The notes beneath the pieces were generated by a model. The model searched no databases and was not told where the DNA came from. It worked only from the letters and a program-made list of their open reading frames with translations. Shown here in pieces: positions 11,601-24,340 of a DNA stretch of 64,000 bases. Source of the DNA: Sanderia malayensis (taxonomy: Eukaryota; Cnidaria; Scyphozoa; Semaeostomeae; Pelagiidae); the NCBI GenBank assembly GCA_013076295.1, contig RQOL01000658.1, positions 1,116,001-1,180,000 of the forward strand. Direction: 5' to 3'. The position numbers were made by a program, and so were the translations under genes. Each line of letters starts with the position of its first letter. The first letter of the stretch is position 1.

Positions 11601-14600
11601 GTTCGTTATACAGAAGGGACATTTTCTTATGAAGAACTACTTCCCAGAATCCAAGGGACCGGAGTTTTAGTTCGTAATAGCGGGAAGTTCGTTATAAACG
11701 GGGTTCGTTATAGCGGGATTCCACTGTAATAGGAAACGTAAAGTCAAAGAAATCAAAATATAAATAGCTTCTGGAAAAAATTAAACATCCAAGGAAACGG
11801 TGAAAATAATTGAAAATATTAACACTTACTACTATCAGATTCAATTGAGGCTGTCAGATAATCAGAGGGAGAGAACATTTTTCCGGCTCCAAGTCTTTGC
11901 TGTTCCAACGCCAGTTTATTGACTAAGGAAACCTCTTCATAAACAGTACCAATGGCATTTGCACCAGTTCTAGCAGTAGCACCAGTTGTAAGAGTAGTAC
12001 CAGTTTCAGAAGCAGTACAAGTTGCAGCCGTGGGACCAAAACCAGCAATATCTGAAATACCTCTCTCTATCATTGGTGGCAAATTTCTTGAAAGCTCGGG
12101 ACCCTGAGGTTTCACAGCTGTATCTGACGTTAAACTTTGATCATCTTTCTCTCTTAGCGACGATTCTATTTGCGGCACTACACTCTTCACATTACCTACC
12201 ATTGGCTTCGCAATATTACCTGGTGACATGGCATCTTTCAGATTCTTCGTGTTATCAAGCTTGCAATCATCATTATTGAGCGCAGCATCTATTGCCATTT
12301 CAACAGTAGGCTTCTTAATGCTTGCATCAGGATGAGGCATGACTTTTGTAGTGCCTCTATCACTCTGTTCTATTCCTCCAAACTGTTCAGAGTAAAGCGT
12401 CTGTTTGCTAGTGTTGATATTTCTCGTCGACGGCGTCGTATCAACATTTTCGACCTGATGCAGCCGTCGTAATTTCTTTGCCGCCCGCTCCGCTGCTGTT
12501 CTTTTCCGCTTCGCCGCGCACGTTGGGCAATCGTCTGACGACGCACTGCTGGTTGTCACGGTTACAAGCGTGTTGCCAACCAACCAGCTCTGCGATAAAC
12601 CGTTCGATAGCAAGAACTCCACGACCGGTGACCTAAAAACAAATCAATAGAATAGATATAATATGCTATAAACTAAAACAAATAAAATTAATACAAAATA
12701 AATAAATATAAAATAAATAAAACAATGCAGTAAAGGTCTGATAACTCATGCATCCGAGAGGCAGATGAAAATGGTTCGAGTTAACAAAGCTTTCAAGGGG
12801 AATGCAAAATGGTTCAAGATATCAGAGGCTCGAGTTATCGGGGGTTTGGGCTTTCGGAATTCTAATGAATAATAATATAATAATATATCAAGTAAAATCC
12901 CGATAGCTCGAACCTTCAAGGGACAGATCGTATCGAGGGCTACAAATACTAGCAAAGCTTTCAAGGAGAATAGAAATTGGTTCCAGTTATCGCAGGTTTG
13001 AGTTATCGCGGGTTTGAGTTATAGGAATTTTACTGTGACTACAACAGAACAACATCCCCGTTAGAACAAACCTTGAAGGGAGCAAGAAATATTCTGAAGT
13101 TCAAGTATAGTGTACTATGGAGTGGTGGTTCGAGGTAGCAGATTTATAGATGGATAAACATGGATTAACTGTCTGATAGCGTTGCATTTCAACAATGACC
13201 GAAAACAAATGAGGTTGCAGAGCGGGCAATGAACATAGCTATAACACAACAATACGTACCTCTTTGGTTGATTTGATAGTGATGAAAATGAGTACTTGGC
13301 CATCATATCCGAGCAAATTGTGGTCATATCAGTGTGAAACTCTTGATTTTCGTCGTTGACTGAGCCCACTTTTGACAACGGTTTTTTCCCGGTCTGGGTA
13401 AGGCTGGTTTTGGACAGGGCGCTGGATTGAAGGCCCTGAAAAATACAGAAACAAACTGGTAAGCATACAATTCAATGGATTAATGATGATGATTATTATA
13501 TAATCATAAAATAGATAAGAAGGCAATGAACTCTAAAAGTGTGAAAAATCTGAAAAAATATTCACAATAGTTTCCCTGAAAGCGCCTTTCAATACAAACA
13601 AACTCCTCTCAAAAATAAGGAAAACTGAGTAGCTATTATAAGCCACCTAATGCTTTGAGGGAGAGAGGCCAAAAAGAAGGGGGGAATTCAATAAAGAGGG
13701 AAGATTAAATAGAGCGTTTACTGTAGTTGGCAAAGCCAATAGGGGTCTCTCTAAGATTTGGCAAGCAATAGGAGATTGATGGCTGCCAGCAATAGCCACT
13801 GAAATTTCAATTAATTGATATGTGGACTCAAACTTGTCTCAAACTCGTAACTCAACAGCCTCAATTATAACGCACGAAAAGTAAAACAAAGCACTATTAA
13901 GATCATTGCCATGGTCTACCTTTGTAATAAGACGCACAAATCCTTTCCTGAAAGACAGTCTGCACCTTGTAAACCAAGCAGCTATGACGTAATGCGCCAA
14001 CGTCACAGTGTAAGAGGGATACCTTGCAATGAAAACAAAGAGATATTCACACGAAGTCGTGGCAAATAATGGAACGACAAGTTTCTTATTAGATGTTCAT
14101 CTTATACTCATTACACATTTATGTAATTTCATTATATTTCTACAGCGTTAAATCTTGAGAATTTGCCTTCGCTTCAATTATTGAAGCGAAGGCAAATTCT
14201 CTATGAATATCATTCAATGGACAAACTCATCATAAACAGCACTAAATAACGTAACGCGTATAAATAACATGTAGTACACGTTTCGTACAACACAAGCGAT
14301 CAGTTGAAGACGTTAGCGACTAGCGTCAGTAGAAGAAAAAATCATTAAACACGCCTTGATATATATAAATATATAGATTCCTTAAGGCATCTCTCTATTT
14401 CTCGGTCTATAGTTAGGACAGCAATATTACCTGTAGGCATCAGTGTATGGCAAAGCTATGGCAAATATACTCATGTACTGCTCTTCGACAAAATTCGAGT
14501 AGAGAGGTTTGATTTCTTTCAAACCTGACAAGAAAAAAGATAAAGAATTTTATAGCTGTTGATATTCTTCAACAACCTCACACCAGTCGCATGGCTTGGT

Positions 14601-17600
14601 CAGCATGTTTGGTATGGACGCACTAACTAACGCTTCGCTACTTCTAGTATATGGGCATTAACATAGATGGTGCCTCTATCATATATAAAGCAAAGATCTT
14701 ACTCGAAAGAAATTCCAACATTGGAATTGACATGTGAACGGTGGCTGAAATCTTTGACAGTTTCAACAATATTGATGGCAATATCCTGAAATTAAATAAA
14801 AATCATATATGTGTATATGATTTTTATTGTATTTTTATTTTTATTGTCATATATGTAAATCATACATTTATAATATACATCAAGAGAAATCATAGAGAAC
14901 AAATTATTATTCTTTGACCAGAACTAACCTCATCCATTCACGTAATACATAGACAATTTTACAAATGTATCTGATGCATATGATAGCACATGAATGCAAT
15001 AATAATGTATACAAACATATATTGTGCACCACTAGATGGGTAAATTAGATGCACACTTACTTTAACATGATTGACTTCATTTCAAGGATACAGATAGTCA
15101 AATAAATGACACACAATCTTGAACATTGGCTGTTCAATCCTAGCTCAAGGCTCTTCACCAGTTCAATCTGCAGGAAGAAAAAGGAGACAATATCAAGTTC
15201 ATTTAGAATTTACAACTAAACAATTCATTATATGAAATAAATAGGGATACTTAGTTATCATATTATAATAGTGATTATTGCTTCACTTACTTTACAAACC
15301 TTGCATACTTTATTTTACATTTTGTAAAATAAAGTGGCGTAAAATAATCTTTTTCGCTCAAGTTTTGTAAAATAATCTTGTTCGTTCTGCGTGTCAATTT
15401 TACAATGTGTAACTAATTATTTTATTTTATTTCTTTTGATACGACAAGTATTTATTTAATATTTCCTACCTGTCTTGGTTTCTCGATAGCATCATGATAT
15501 GTTACTAAAACGGCAAGAATCTGCAACGAAACAAATAAGCTGTAGAGCGAGGCAAATATCTTCATAGGTCGACATTGAAAGGACTACAGCAGACACGAGC
15601 TAAAAGCCATTCATGTAACACTTGCTATAAATATGCTAGTAAAAATATATTGAGCTACAAGCACGGTAAAAACCTTATTAGCCCCCTCCCCCCTCTCTCC
15701 CTGTTAAGACACTTGTCTCTCTATTAATAGAGTGAGAGGCCCTAATTTTGAATTAACCCCCTTATAGATCATTAAGCCCCACTTGTTTTTGAAATTGAGT
15801 AAAATGACGAAATTGTGATTCACTAAACCAAAGACAAACAAATCGTAGAGTCCATTTTGTTCTTATTTTACACGAACATGTTTTTTAGATTTATTTGAGA
15901 AATTTATTAAACCCCTTCTCTATTAAACCCCTTCTTTCTATCTAACCGAATTTATATGGTACAGCATCATATCATGTAAGCAATCTAAGTTCAGTTAGAG
16001 GAGGATTCGATAATCGAAAGAAGAGCATACAATTTATTCAGTGTGCATACTGTAGCAATGAAAAGATGTGTAGCCAGACTTGTTTTCCAAATACTTACAG
16101 GAAAAACCAGGTTGTGAAGCTCAGACTTTCCTGAGCCAGAAGGAACGTTTTTAACCTTGTTCAAATACATCCCATCATTTACCTGTAAAATGAAACACTT
16201 CATAAAACTCTTGCAGATAAAGTATATCTTATGAAACACACTGATAGCGAGTGTAACCACAATTGATATGCCGAATAATAATAGTACATAATAGTAGGTT
16301 CTTCTACTAACTTAGTTCAAATAAGAAGTAAGCTAGTAAGTTACTTGTGGTCATCAAACCCAAAACGTCCTTTAAACATTTTACTCACGTCACTACTAAC
16401 TTAGTAGGGTATACCTTAGCTTGTGATTTCAGACTCGAGAATAAGGTATCAATGAAATTTTTAACAGAAAAGATCTTTGAAACTGACTCTAGTTGCATAC
16501 CATTTTGCACAACAATGCGCAAAGATTTGTCACATCAGAGCTTGAACCAAGTATCAACGTTTTATTCTGAAGTTGGTCTGGCAAATTCTTCAGTACATAT
16601 TCCAACACTGTCCAATCCCATTCCTGTACACAAATGCGCAAGATAGTAGCATAAATAAAAGGTATAAAGTAGCAATGCGTGCATATACATGCAGTAATTA
16701 CAAGTATGGATTATGTGGGTGTACGTGGCAGGTAAGCAGTAAAACCATTAACACGTGTAAGCAGTAAGCAACAGGCATTTCAAGCTTAGGCAGTCGATAC
16801 TCATAAAAGTAATTAATATATACAGAGATGTTAAATGTCTGCAAGTGCTGGTTTATGTAGGACGTAGTAAATGCTTGCAGAATGAGGCAAAAAAATGATC
16901 AATTCCTACTTACATCTTTGAGGCAATTCAGTATTGCATCAAATGTTTTATTCAATGGGCATTCTTTTGTTAGAGATAGTCTCCTTCGATGAGGAGTGCT
17001 CATGGAAGAAGCCGGCTGGTCTTGAAATTTACTCTGCTCTTGAAATTTCCTGGAATATGATGACGGTGAAGAATAATATGGTGAATTAGTTCTGTCCAGT
17101 CTAGCTTCAGGTATCTAAACGTGGACAATATCCACTATACAGAGAAGGCTATGCATGCACAGGGGCGTATTCATAAGTATCAGGGGGCGAGGGTGTCAAA
17201 AACGTTTTCAAAACCTTCCAGTTTCCCATAAAATTCCATTGCCCCAATTTTTTCACCATTTGAAAAACGGGGGGCATGACCCACCTCCCCCTCCCCCCAA
17301 ACAGTAACTATAATCCTGCTCTTGTATGACTCTCATCCTCAATAAAACAACAAAAACTCACCGTGTCTTGCAGCTTAGAAAGACACTATATGTGACAGCT
17401 TGAGATTCACCTTCTTCACTGACCTGCTGTAGGACTCCCACCCGATGCAAACTGTCAGCTCGGATGCTCAAGAAAAGCTTAAACACCTAGAGGAGAGATG
17501 GTTTGACTCTCAGTATATAAGAAAGACTTCTTAAAGCAGTCGTTTATAATATTAATCGATAAAGAAACTGTATATGTTATCACATTGCTCGATGATAGAA

Positions 17601-20600
17601 GCATCTCTCGAATGATGAAAAATTTCTGGCATGATGAAAAATTCCTTATAATGACTATCACTGGCAGACATGCCAATTGACAGATACAAACATATTCACC
17701 GTGTAATGTGTTGTTTGTCCATTTATTAAATAGACAAGTACGCATGGAAAAAAGATCTTTGAAGAAAGCAGACAAAGATGATTGAATAAAAAAGGAAATA
17801 GGAGATCAAAAAAAGTGGATAGCAGTAGATCAAAATGAATAAAGAATGTAGAGCCTGAATAGTTATATACCTCATAGCGAACAGTTGATCCAGTTTCACT
17901 CATAAAACCATGAACATAATGATTGCAAACATGATCAACAAGGATGGCAAGGATTCCAACTGCCATTGATGGCGGGGATTCGAAGAGTTTTCGCTGGAAA
18001 CAAAAAAAAACAACATGGCAACTGTACTGAAATTCGGCATCAGATGTCCGAGATCATATTATTTGAAGATACAGAATTGACTTGCAAGATGAATTAATAT
18101 ATCATAGGATTCCATAATACATACATAGACACGTATCGAGATATCGACACATACCGACACATCGATATATCGATACATGTTGCAAATAAAGCAACCCGAA
18201 ATTTCGAGTGTAAGTGAATTATCCTTGTACCTTGAAGGATGCGATCAGTCCACTGACTGCAATTTTGATATCTCTAAGTTGCAATTCATTATCAAGGATC
18301 TAAAAAAATAGTCAAATACAACTAAAGAAATCTGCAGTAAGGAAGCTTCAAGGGAATGATGATGCATATGATGATGCCTTATGATGCATATGATGATGCC
18401 TTATGATGCATATGATGATGCCTTAATGATAACACAATCTCAGAAATTTAATAATCTGGAAATGCATTGTGACTGAGTAATGAATTCTGGAGCTTCGCAG
18501 CTCGTAAGCCTGACGCGCTAAAGTTCATGTAAAAGTTTGTAATAGCTTGTGTGAAAGTAGATTATACAAGTCGTCAAATACCTTGTCATCGCCTGTGCTT
18601 TTTCCAGCCTCGTTACCAGCAAGAGGACGTGTTATCAACTGAAAAAGGGATGGTGACAGATTACTATTAGATATATTTTGAATGCATTATGATTTGAATA
18701 CACCATTTCATCAGTGATAGCCATCAGAATCAAGCATGTAAACAGCATGAAGAAAATCTTTAAAAGGGGCTTTAATGAGACTCTTTGCGAATAGAATATG
18801 TCTATCTAGTTACGTGGTACGTTAATGCCAGTTAGCGTCTACAAATAGTATAGCAGAGCATCTGGTGGTATGGAAGGTAACGTTCGGTGTCATGCTCTAT
18901 GGTTCCAGTGCACCACTTATGCAGTAATAGCCATCAGAGGCAAGCATGTAAATAAGAGATCTATGAATGAGGTTTGAATGTGGTTACTTGCAAATAGTAT
19001 GCATCAGTGTAATATAGCACGATATGGAGGTACTACGTACTGCGATGGTATTGTAGAACGTATCTAACAGCAGTCTATTACTCAGTCTACCTTGTTGATA
19101 ATATTCAGGATATCCATGCATCTGGTTGAGCTGCAAACGTCAATCAAATCGATCAGCAATTGCGCAGTTACACTTCTCACGTTCACATCGGATTCGGCGT
19201 CACTGTTGTTCAAGTATGGTAACACGACAAATTCAATCAACTCTTCCTGCAGATCAAGAGAGCATGTTAGATTCAAGGATGGGGGAGAGTAGTGTGATAA
19301 GCGTACAGGAACGTAGCCAGAAGGGGGAGGGGGTCACGGAGTCACGACTGCTCCTATTGAGGCAAATTTCATTTGTTTTACTGCACTCACTCAAATGCTC
19401 TTTGATACTTTGACTATTAGCGTTGGTTAACGGTTCCACTCATTCAAAATTCCTGGCTCCACCAAGGCAGCAAGCAGTTTGGTTAAAAACTGGATTTTGC
19501 AGATGTTTTAAGAAAAAAACAAAACAGTTGACTACGTAATCTGCTGAGCGATGGAGCACTCTCATAAATGATGAGGTGCGAGGTCTAATCATGTTCCTCG
19601 GATGATTGGACAATAATTGAGTCATTGCAAGCTATCGTTGACAGTATTGCTCGCTGTTCAAGCATGACCATAGGAACATACAAACTCAACTGACGTCTGG
19701 ATTGGTGTCTAATAAATTGGTAACTAGATAGTGAATGGATGTCTGATATCCACAGAAAAAAACAAACCACTAAAAATAACGGAAGAAAAACAATGCGACG
19801 GCCTACCTCGTACCAAAATCTAAACGAACTCATAATGGCAGATAACATGTCCAGAACTTTCACTCTGACGTTCGTGCGTGGTTCTTTACTAAGAAGAAAA
19901 CAAAATGGTTGATTGCAGAGACTTATGCACAAAAATGCACAGTGCTATAAATACACAGCAGCACTATAATTAAAAGACAACGAAGAAGGGCATAAGAAGA
20001 AGATAAACGCATGGTACCTAGAAATACTAATTGTACCATCCATTAGCCTTATGCATCAGATAAATTCCTATCATACTAATAGAAAGCATTGCAGGCAGAC
20101 AATGTATCTTACCGAAAATATTTCTCCATGACAAATTTGATCCTATCCAGCCAGCCATCTTTAGCTGGGTGAATTTGTTCGTTCAAATATGACAAGAGCG
20201 TGAGAACGGATGCTTCCTGCAAAAACATGCAAATAACAACTTGAAACTATGTACAGTAAGGCCCCACAATTAAGAAGCAGGTTTTTCAGGTTAAGTTCTT
20301 TTGTTTACAAGAGTTTCCTATTGTTTTCCCATTGTCATTTTGATAATATGAGCCTGAAAATTTCTTATAAGTGGTTTCTTATTTGCGGGGCCTCAATGTC
20401 GTGGTCCTTACAGAACGTTTCATTATGCAATGCCTGTGTATAAAACAAAGAAAACGAAGATGAGTAATAAAAAGGCGAATCTATCATTACGGGTCTTTGG
20501 GATGAGCATCTCTCGATGATTGTAAATAGTCTGACTGCTTCGCCGTCAAACTTATCCGCAGTGTATAACTCCTCGATGTTCGTCAACAAATCGTGTACTG

Positions 20601-23600
20601 TTCCTTTCAGTGAGTCGCTAGCACTTGCCAATGTCTAATGGAAAAACAGTACTGTAATGAGAACTAAGTAACATAATAATAAGATAAAAATTGATGAGAT
20701 GAATCAGATGGTTGTAAACAAGAGGTTGACTGTTTCGTGCAGATATGCTGGTTCTCTCCTAAGCTGGATAAAGTGAGAAGAGAGGACAAAAATAAAATTA
20801 AAATTACAGTGGAAACTGAGTGCTTACAGATGGAAATGAACATGTCTCGATTGGAAGAAGAGGTTATCAGATTGAAACAAACAGCCGATGCAAATAATAA
20901 AAAGATCGCGAAGGCAGATGACAAAATTGAAGAGTTGTTTTGGGACAAAAATATGTGGCCCCAGTTTGCGGTGTCCGTTGATAGAAGTTTTATGGTACAA
21001 ACAAATAAATAACTCAATAAACCTGTTGAAGTTTGACGAGCATATCTATCAGATCAAATATGATGTCCCAGGTAACAATTTTCAGATCTTTGCCATACTT
21101 TTTGACAAGTCGTTGCAATGACAACCCGATTTCATGAGCTACGATTGGATGGTTGCAATGCAATGCCTGGAAACAATAGTAAACAACGGTCACTCTCTTC
21201 AACATGGAACTATAATTAACTATAATCTAACATAAACTCTAAAAGTTAACTTCTACGAAATGCAACACAGTTGACCACTTATGGATCGACTGATACTCAT
21301 TAACAGCAAATGTACGACATGTCCAGGTGGACTTGTAACTGTATACTTCATACTTTATAACAGACAGCATTGGGAGCATTATCAATTTATGGCCTACCTG
21401 CTTAAACGATGGAAGAAGAGAGATCGGTTTATGTTGAAGTGAAGCGACACGTTTCGAGCCCCATACGCACATGCCGATGAAGAAAACAGCTCCACGCAGC
21501 AATACGGATTCATTGCGATTGTTTCTAGAGAGAAACAATAGAATTGCATTAGGTCGCGGGTTCAAATCTCACCGTAATCATGGGTTCGAGTCTAATCGTG
21601 ATCATGGGTTCGAGTCTCATCGTGATCATGGGTTCGAGTCTCATCGTGATCGTGTGTTCGAGCCTCGTCGTGATGGAGGATTCGCGTTTCATCGTGGTGT
21701 TCGAGTCTTCTCGCAATGGTGGATTTGAGTCTCGTGATAAAATGATGAAGCTGAGAATACTTACTCGTCTTCAAGTATGCAGCACATGATGTAAATCGAG
21801 CTGTGACCAAGTCGTGTTCCAACTAACGCTTTCATTAACTACAAAATAAAAAACAAAATAAAACAACGTCGAAAACATGCATGATATCAAACAAATGCCA
21901 TCTTCTGTACATACAAAACTGCAACCAACAACAAAAGTAATACACATGCAACATAAAAATAGCGATGAAAATCGGAAACATAGCGAAACATAATAATTAT
22001 TAAAGTTTTTCGTCTGACACTCATCGGAGTAGTACGTCAGAAAGAGAACGAAAATGAAAACCTAGCAAATTATTATACCCAGAAGAGGATCGAAATTGGC
22101 CAATCAGAAAAGAGGCGAATGATTGGTATAGCGCAAAAACAACCAATCCAGGGAAACGAACAATAGACATGCCACATACCTTCCAACTTGCTTGACAAAA
22201 TCTTTCAATGTTCACTGTTTGACACAGGGTTACAATGAGCGGATAAAGGCCTCCGGAGGGAAGGCCGCCGTATTTGACAGCGGCGTCAAGCAATTGAAGA
22301 CAGCTCTCAATTTCCTTCTCGTCTTTAGCACGATTGCAGAACTCACATGTCTGCTTGACGAGACTAGTTATGACTTCTTTGTCCAAGAAACTCGAGTTGT
22401 AATGCATGAAATTGATGAGCAGCTGCAGGAAATCATCAGGCCTAGAATGAAATGGAATAATTTTTGTCCGCCAAGCAAGAGGATCTGTTACACTAATCTG
22501 GCATGATGTGAAGAAAAATACTACGTTCTTTACATTATCTGATACCTCTTCTGGGTATAATAACTTGTAAGATTTTCATTTTCGTTCTCTCTCTGACGTA
22601 CTACTCCGATGAGTGTCAGACGAAAAGCTTCAGTAGTTATTATGCTTCGCTATGTTTCCGATTTTCAACGCTATTTTGAAGTTTTGTACCGATCAAAGAT
22701 TGTTACATGATACAGTAAAATCCTGATAACTGTTAATTCACTAGATAAGTTGTCATTTGTAACCTCGTATGGAAGAAGCTTTAGTTTTATTTGCAATGAA
22801 TAAGGCCTGAATGACACAAGTGCATCTTTCACTTAGGAGTATTCTTTTCGATAATTCAAATCCCTGATAACTCAAACACTAGTTCTTCATTTTAAAACCA
22901 TGCTAGAGAACATGATATCACACATACCTGTCTCCACTGAAGGCCTGTGTTGTAAACACAAGAAGAAAAGGACCTAAAAAATGATTTCACTTGTTATAAT
23001 CAAAGTGATCTCATCAGTACTTGGATCTCTATCGTTAACACAGTAAGAATTTGCACAATACGTACCAATGTGTTCACAGTAAGATACGTCTTTGCCATTG
23101 TCTGTAATGACCCTCAGAAGCTCAATTCTGCAACATAGAGCAAAAACATCAAAGACAGAAATCAAGCATTAATCAATCAGCATTAATAAAAATAAAATCT
23201 CGTCACATAAATTGTCAAGCTTCATTTGGATCAAAGAAGAATGCTGACAGCATGATTATGTTGAACTAGCACACTATCTTGAACTTTAAAAGCTATGTAT
23301 TCAACAACTTTAACCACAATGGACTGAAATATTCTCCTACCTAAGACTCAGATCTTCTTTCACGTCATGATTCTCAATAAATCTGAGGAACTGAGCTTTT
23401 AACAAGCCAAGCTTGTCACGCTGAAATTTAGTATTCAAACCATTATCGATCTCATGTCTATTTATGATATGATGATAGCAACATATTATTGTGGGTTCAC
23501 ACAGTGATAAACATTGAGCAGACGTCTACATGGAGATCATAACGAAAACAATTGAAAATGCTTTACTTTGCTCATCAACAATTAGCTCCTAGGGTTGATG

Positions 23601-24340
23601 AACAAACTGAAACATTTTGAGGTAAAGTCTTACCTGCCCTAAAGCAAGGCAAGTTAGAAACTTTAAACTCGTTTGTCTCGGCTCGGTTGGAACTGACGGC
23701 TGCAGCAAATCTTCTATTTCGCACCAAACTGCCTCGACTGCATGCTATGGATGAAATATAAACCTCACAAATAAAAAGGTTAGGGATTTTATGAAACGCC
23801 CAAAGGTAACTTGTCCAGAGGCAGCACCACAGGGAGGACTGGGGAGGACATGTCCTCCACAATAACTTTCAGGACCAATTTAAGTGGGCGTGGCTTCCAT
23901 TAAAGTGGGCGTGGTCTTAAAAATTTTCACATCAAAGTATGGCTATGCTCTACTCTACCTCTTGTGTGTGATGTATTAACAAACTGTATTTTCCGCGGCA
24001 TACAATATACCTATACTATACCTCTTCAAGTCTTCTGGTCATGACCACTTCACAGAGCTCCCTCAATACCCTGCTTCTGTGGTTGAAGCTGTTCTCTTTA
24101 TTCAGCTCCTAACAGTGAAAATAGATTTCACAAGTCCATTGTGCACGAAAATAGGATATAACAAAAGCTTGATATAAAAGCACAGTATTTAAAAACCTTC
24201 AGGACGTCTTGAGAAAATATATAATTCTCTGCTTCCTTATCATCATACACGCTGGTGGGAATAGCTTTGCTTTTCTTCAGGCCAAGAAAAGACTTGATTC
24301 TATGCTTTAGGCCATCCTCTTTCCCTTGGTTCTTCGCCAT
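5655..24340 (-). CDS. Tuberin (TSC2), 35 exons, C-terminus missing
   Basis: GAP subunit of the TSC complex, which switches off Rheb and so mTORC1 at lysosomes. Exons, 5' to 3': 24197-24340, 24022-24108, 23634-23744, 23341-23420, 23066-23127, 22928-22973, 22180-22441, 21765-21838, 21398-21524, 21023-21166, 20491-20634, 20113-20216, 19807-19888, 19091-19246, 18582-18638, 18231-18299, 17871-17993, 17362-17486, 16914-17049, 16099-16182, 15470-15520, 15061-15167, 14703-14785, 14431-14524, 13920-14022, 13260-13435, 11830-12632, 10624-11484, 10393-10500, 9439-9557, 8642-8683, 8188-8283, 7425-7458, 6159-6910, 5655-5928. All phases join, giving about 1973 codons. The N-terminal HEAT region follows human tuberin (TVHDLL, HPAKDGW, PTGNTSW, WLVGN). 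The RPRGQT motif at 6330-6332 matches the AKT site T1462. Two large exons (5' of the GAP region) encode a low-complexity linker. The GAP domain starts well (YDHHKIGILYVG, FLSGLG, GGLD) but stops at DDITQ, before the catalytic asparagine. About 38 residues seem absent between exons 20 and 21. Confidence 0.95.
8925..9100. mobile_element. Pogo-like MITE in TSC2 intron 30
   Basis: Inverted phrases 'cccgttatctcgaactccc' and 'cgacataacgagattcgac' bound a short non-coding block containing 'cgaaatagcggg' type repeats. It resembles the complete element at 11540-11726. Borders are approximate. Confidence 0.6.
11540..11726. mobile_element. Complete 187-bp pogo-type MITE, TA target
   Basis: It begins CAGTGGAATCCCGCTATAAC and ends with the inverse of the same sequence, flanked on both sides by TA (11538-11539 and 11727-11728). 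The interior repeats the ataacgaac motif in both orientations and codes for nothing. CAGT ends with a TA target match pogo/Tigger non-autonomous elements. It sits in the TSC2 intron between the two large linker exons. Confidence 0.85.
12890..13036. mobile_element. Pogo-like MITE in TSC2 intron 26
   Basis: The left end 'gtaaaatcccgatagctcg' and right end 'gagttataggaattttac' are imperfect inverted repeats, and the interior carries 'gagttatcgcgggtttg' repeats. A further damaged stretch of the same family lies just left at about 12770-12850. Confidence 0.65.
14157..14201. repeat. Perfect 45-nt foldback palindrome
   Basis: Two 22-base arms starting 'gagaatttgccttcgc' are perfect inverses, separated by a single T. 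The hairpin lies in the TSC2 intron between exons 24 and 25. It may be a transposon fold-back remnant or a template-switch product. Confidence 0.9.
18357..18426 (+). repeat. 22-bp tandem repeat, three copies
   Basis: The unit 'tgatgcatatgatgatgcct' plus 'ta' is repeated three times almost exactly in the TSC2 intron between exons 15 and 16. Confidence 0.85.
20254..20398. mobile_element. Short MITE beside TSC2 exon 12
   Basis: The left end 'cagtaaggccccacaattaa' faces the right end 'cttatttgcggggcctcaa', giving an inverted repeat of about 20 bp around a non-coding core. It begins 38 bp from exon 12 (20113-20216). The right tip has diverged so no target duplication can be called. Confidence 0.65.
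21558..21737 (+). repeat. 24-bp tandem array with tRNA B-box-like units
   Basis: About seven copies of a 24-bp unit centred on 'gggttcgagtctcatcgtga' occupy TSC2 intron 8. GGTTCGAGTCT matches the T-arm/B-box consensus GGTTCGANNCC bound by TFIIIC, but no A box or foldable tRNA accompanies it. A related phrase recurs at about 27040-27080. Confidence 0.8.
21959..22088 (+). repeat. Left arm of 130-bp inverted repeat around TSC2 exon 7
   Basis: This 130-bp segment is about 90% identical to the reverse complement of 22545-22674. It contains 'cgtctgacactcatcggagt' exactly as in the partner. The arms enclose exon 7 (22180-22441) with 456 bp between them. Confidence 0.9.
22545..22674 (-). repeat. Right arm of 130-bp inverted repeat around TSC2 exon 7
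   Basis: Partner of 21959-22088 in opposite orientation and of the same length. In the unspliced transcript the two arms could pair and loop out the exon. Confidence 0.9.
22713..22890. mobile_element. Fragment of pogo-like MITE
   Basis: It starts 'acagtaaaatcctgataact', the same end as other TA-target elements in this window, and contains 'ccctgataactcaaac' in its right half. The right end is degraded. Confidence 0.5.
23815..23940 (+). repeat. Dispersed repeat, hAT-like end
   Basis: It begins 'ccagaggcagcaccacaggg' and continues into two 'agtgggcgtgg' phrases and 'aaaattttcacatcaaa'. A related copy lies in the opposite orientation at 28130-28277. CAGAGGCAGCACCA resembles hAT terminal repeats. 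Confidence 0.6.

Noticed and set aside
20365..20435. Extra TSC2 exon (ALHNETFC...)
   Set aside because: It has an acceptor-like cacag, but human tuberin continues directly from exon 11 to exon 12, phases already match, and the segment overlaps a MITE.
21540..21575. tRNA-like sequence ending gcgggttcaaatctcacc
   Set aside because: Only a T-arm-like phrase; no A box, acceptor stem or clover-leaf could be folded.
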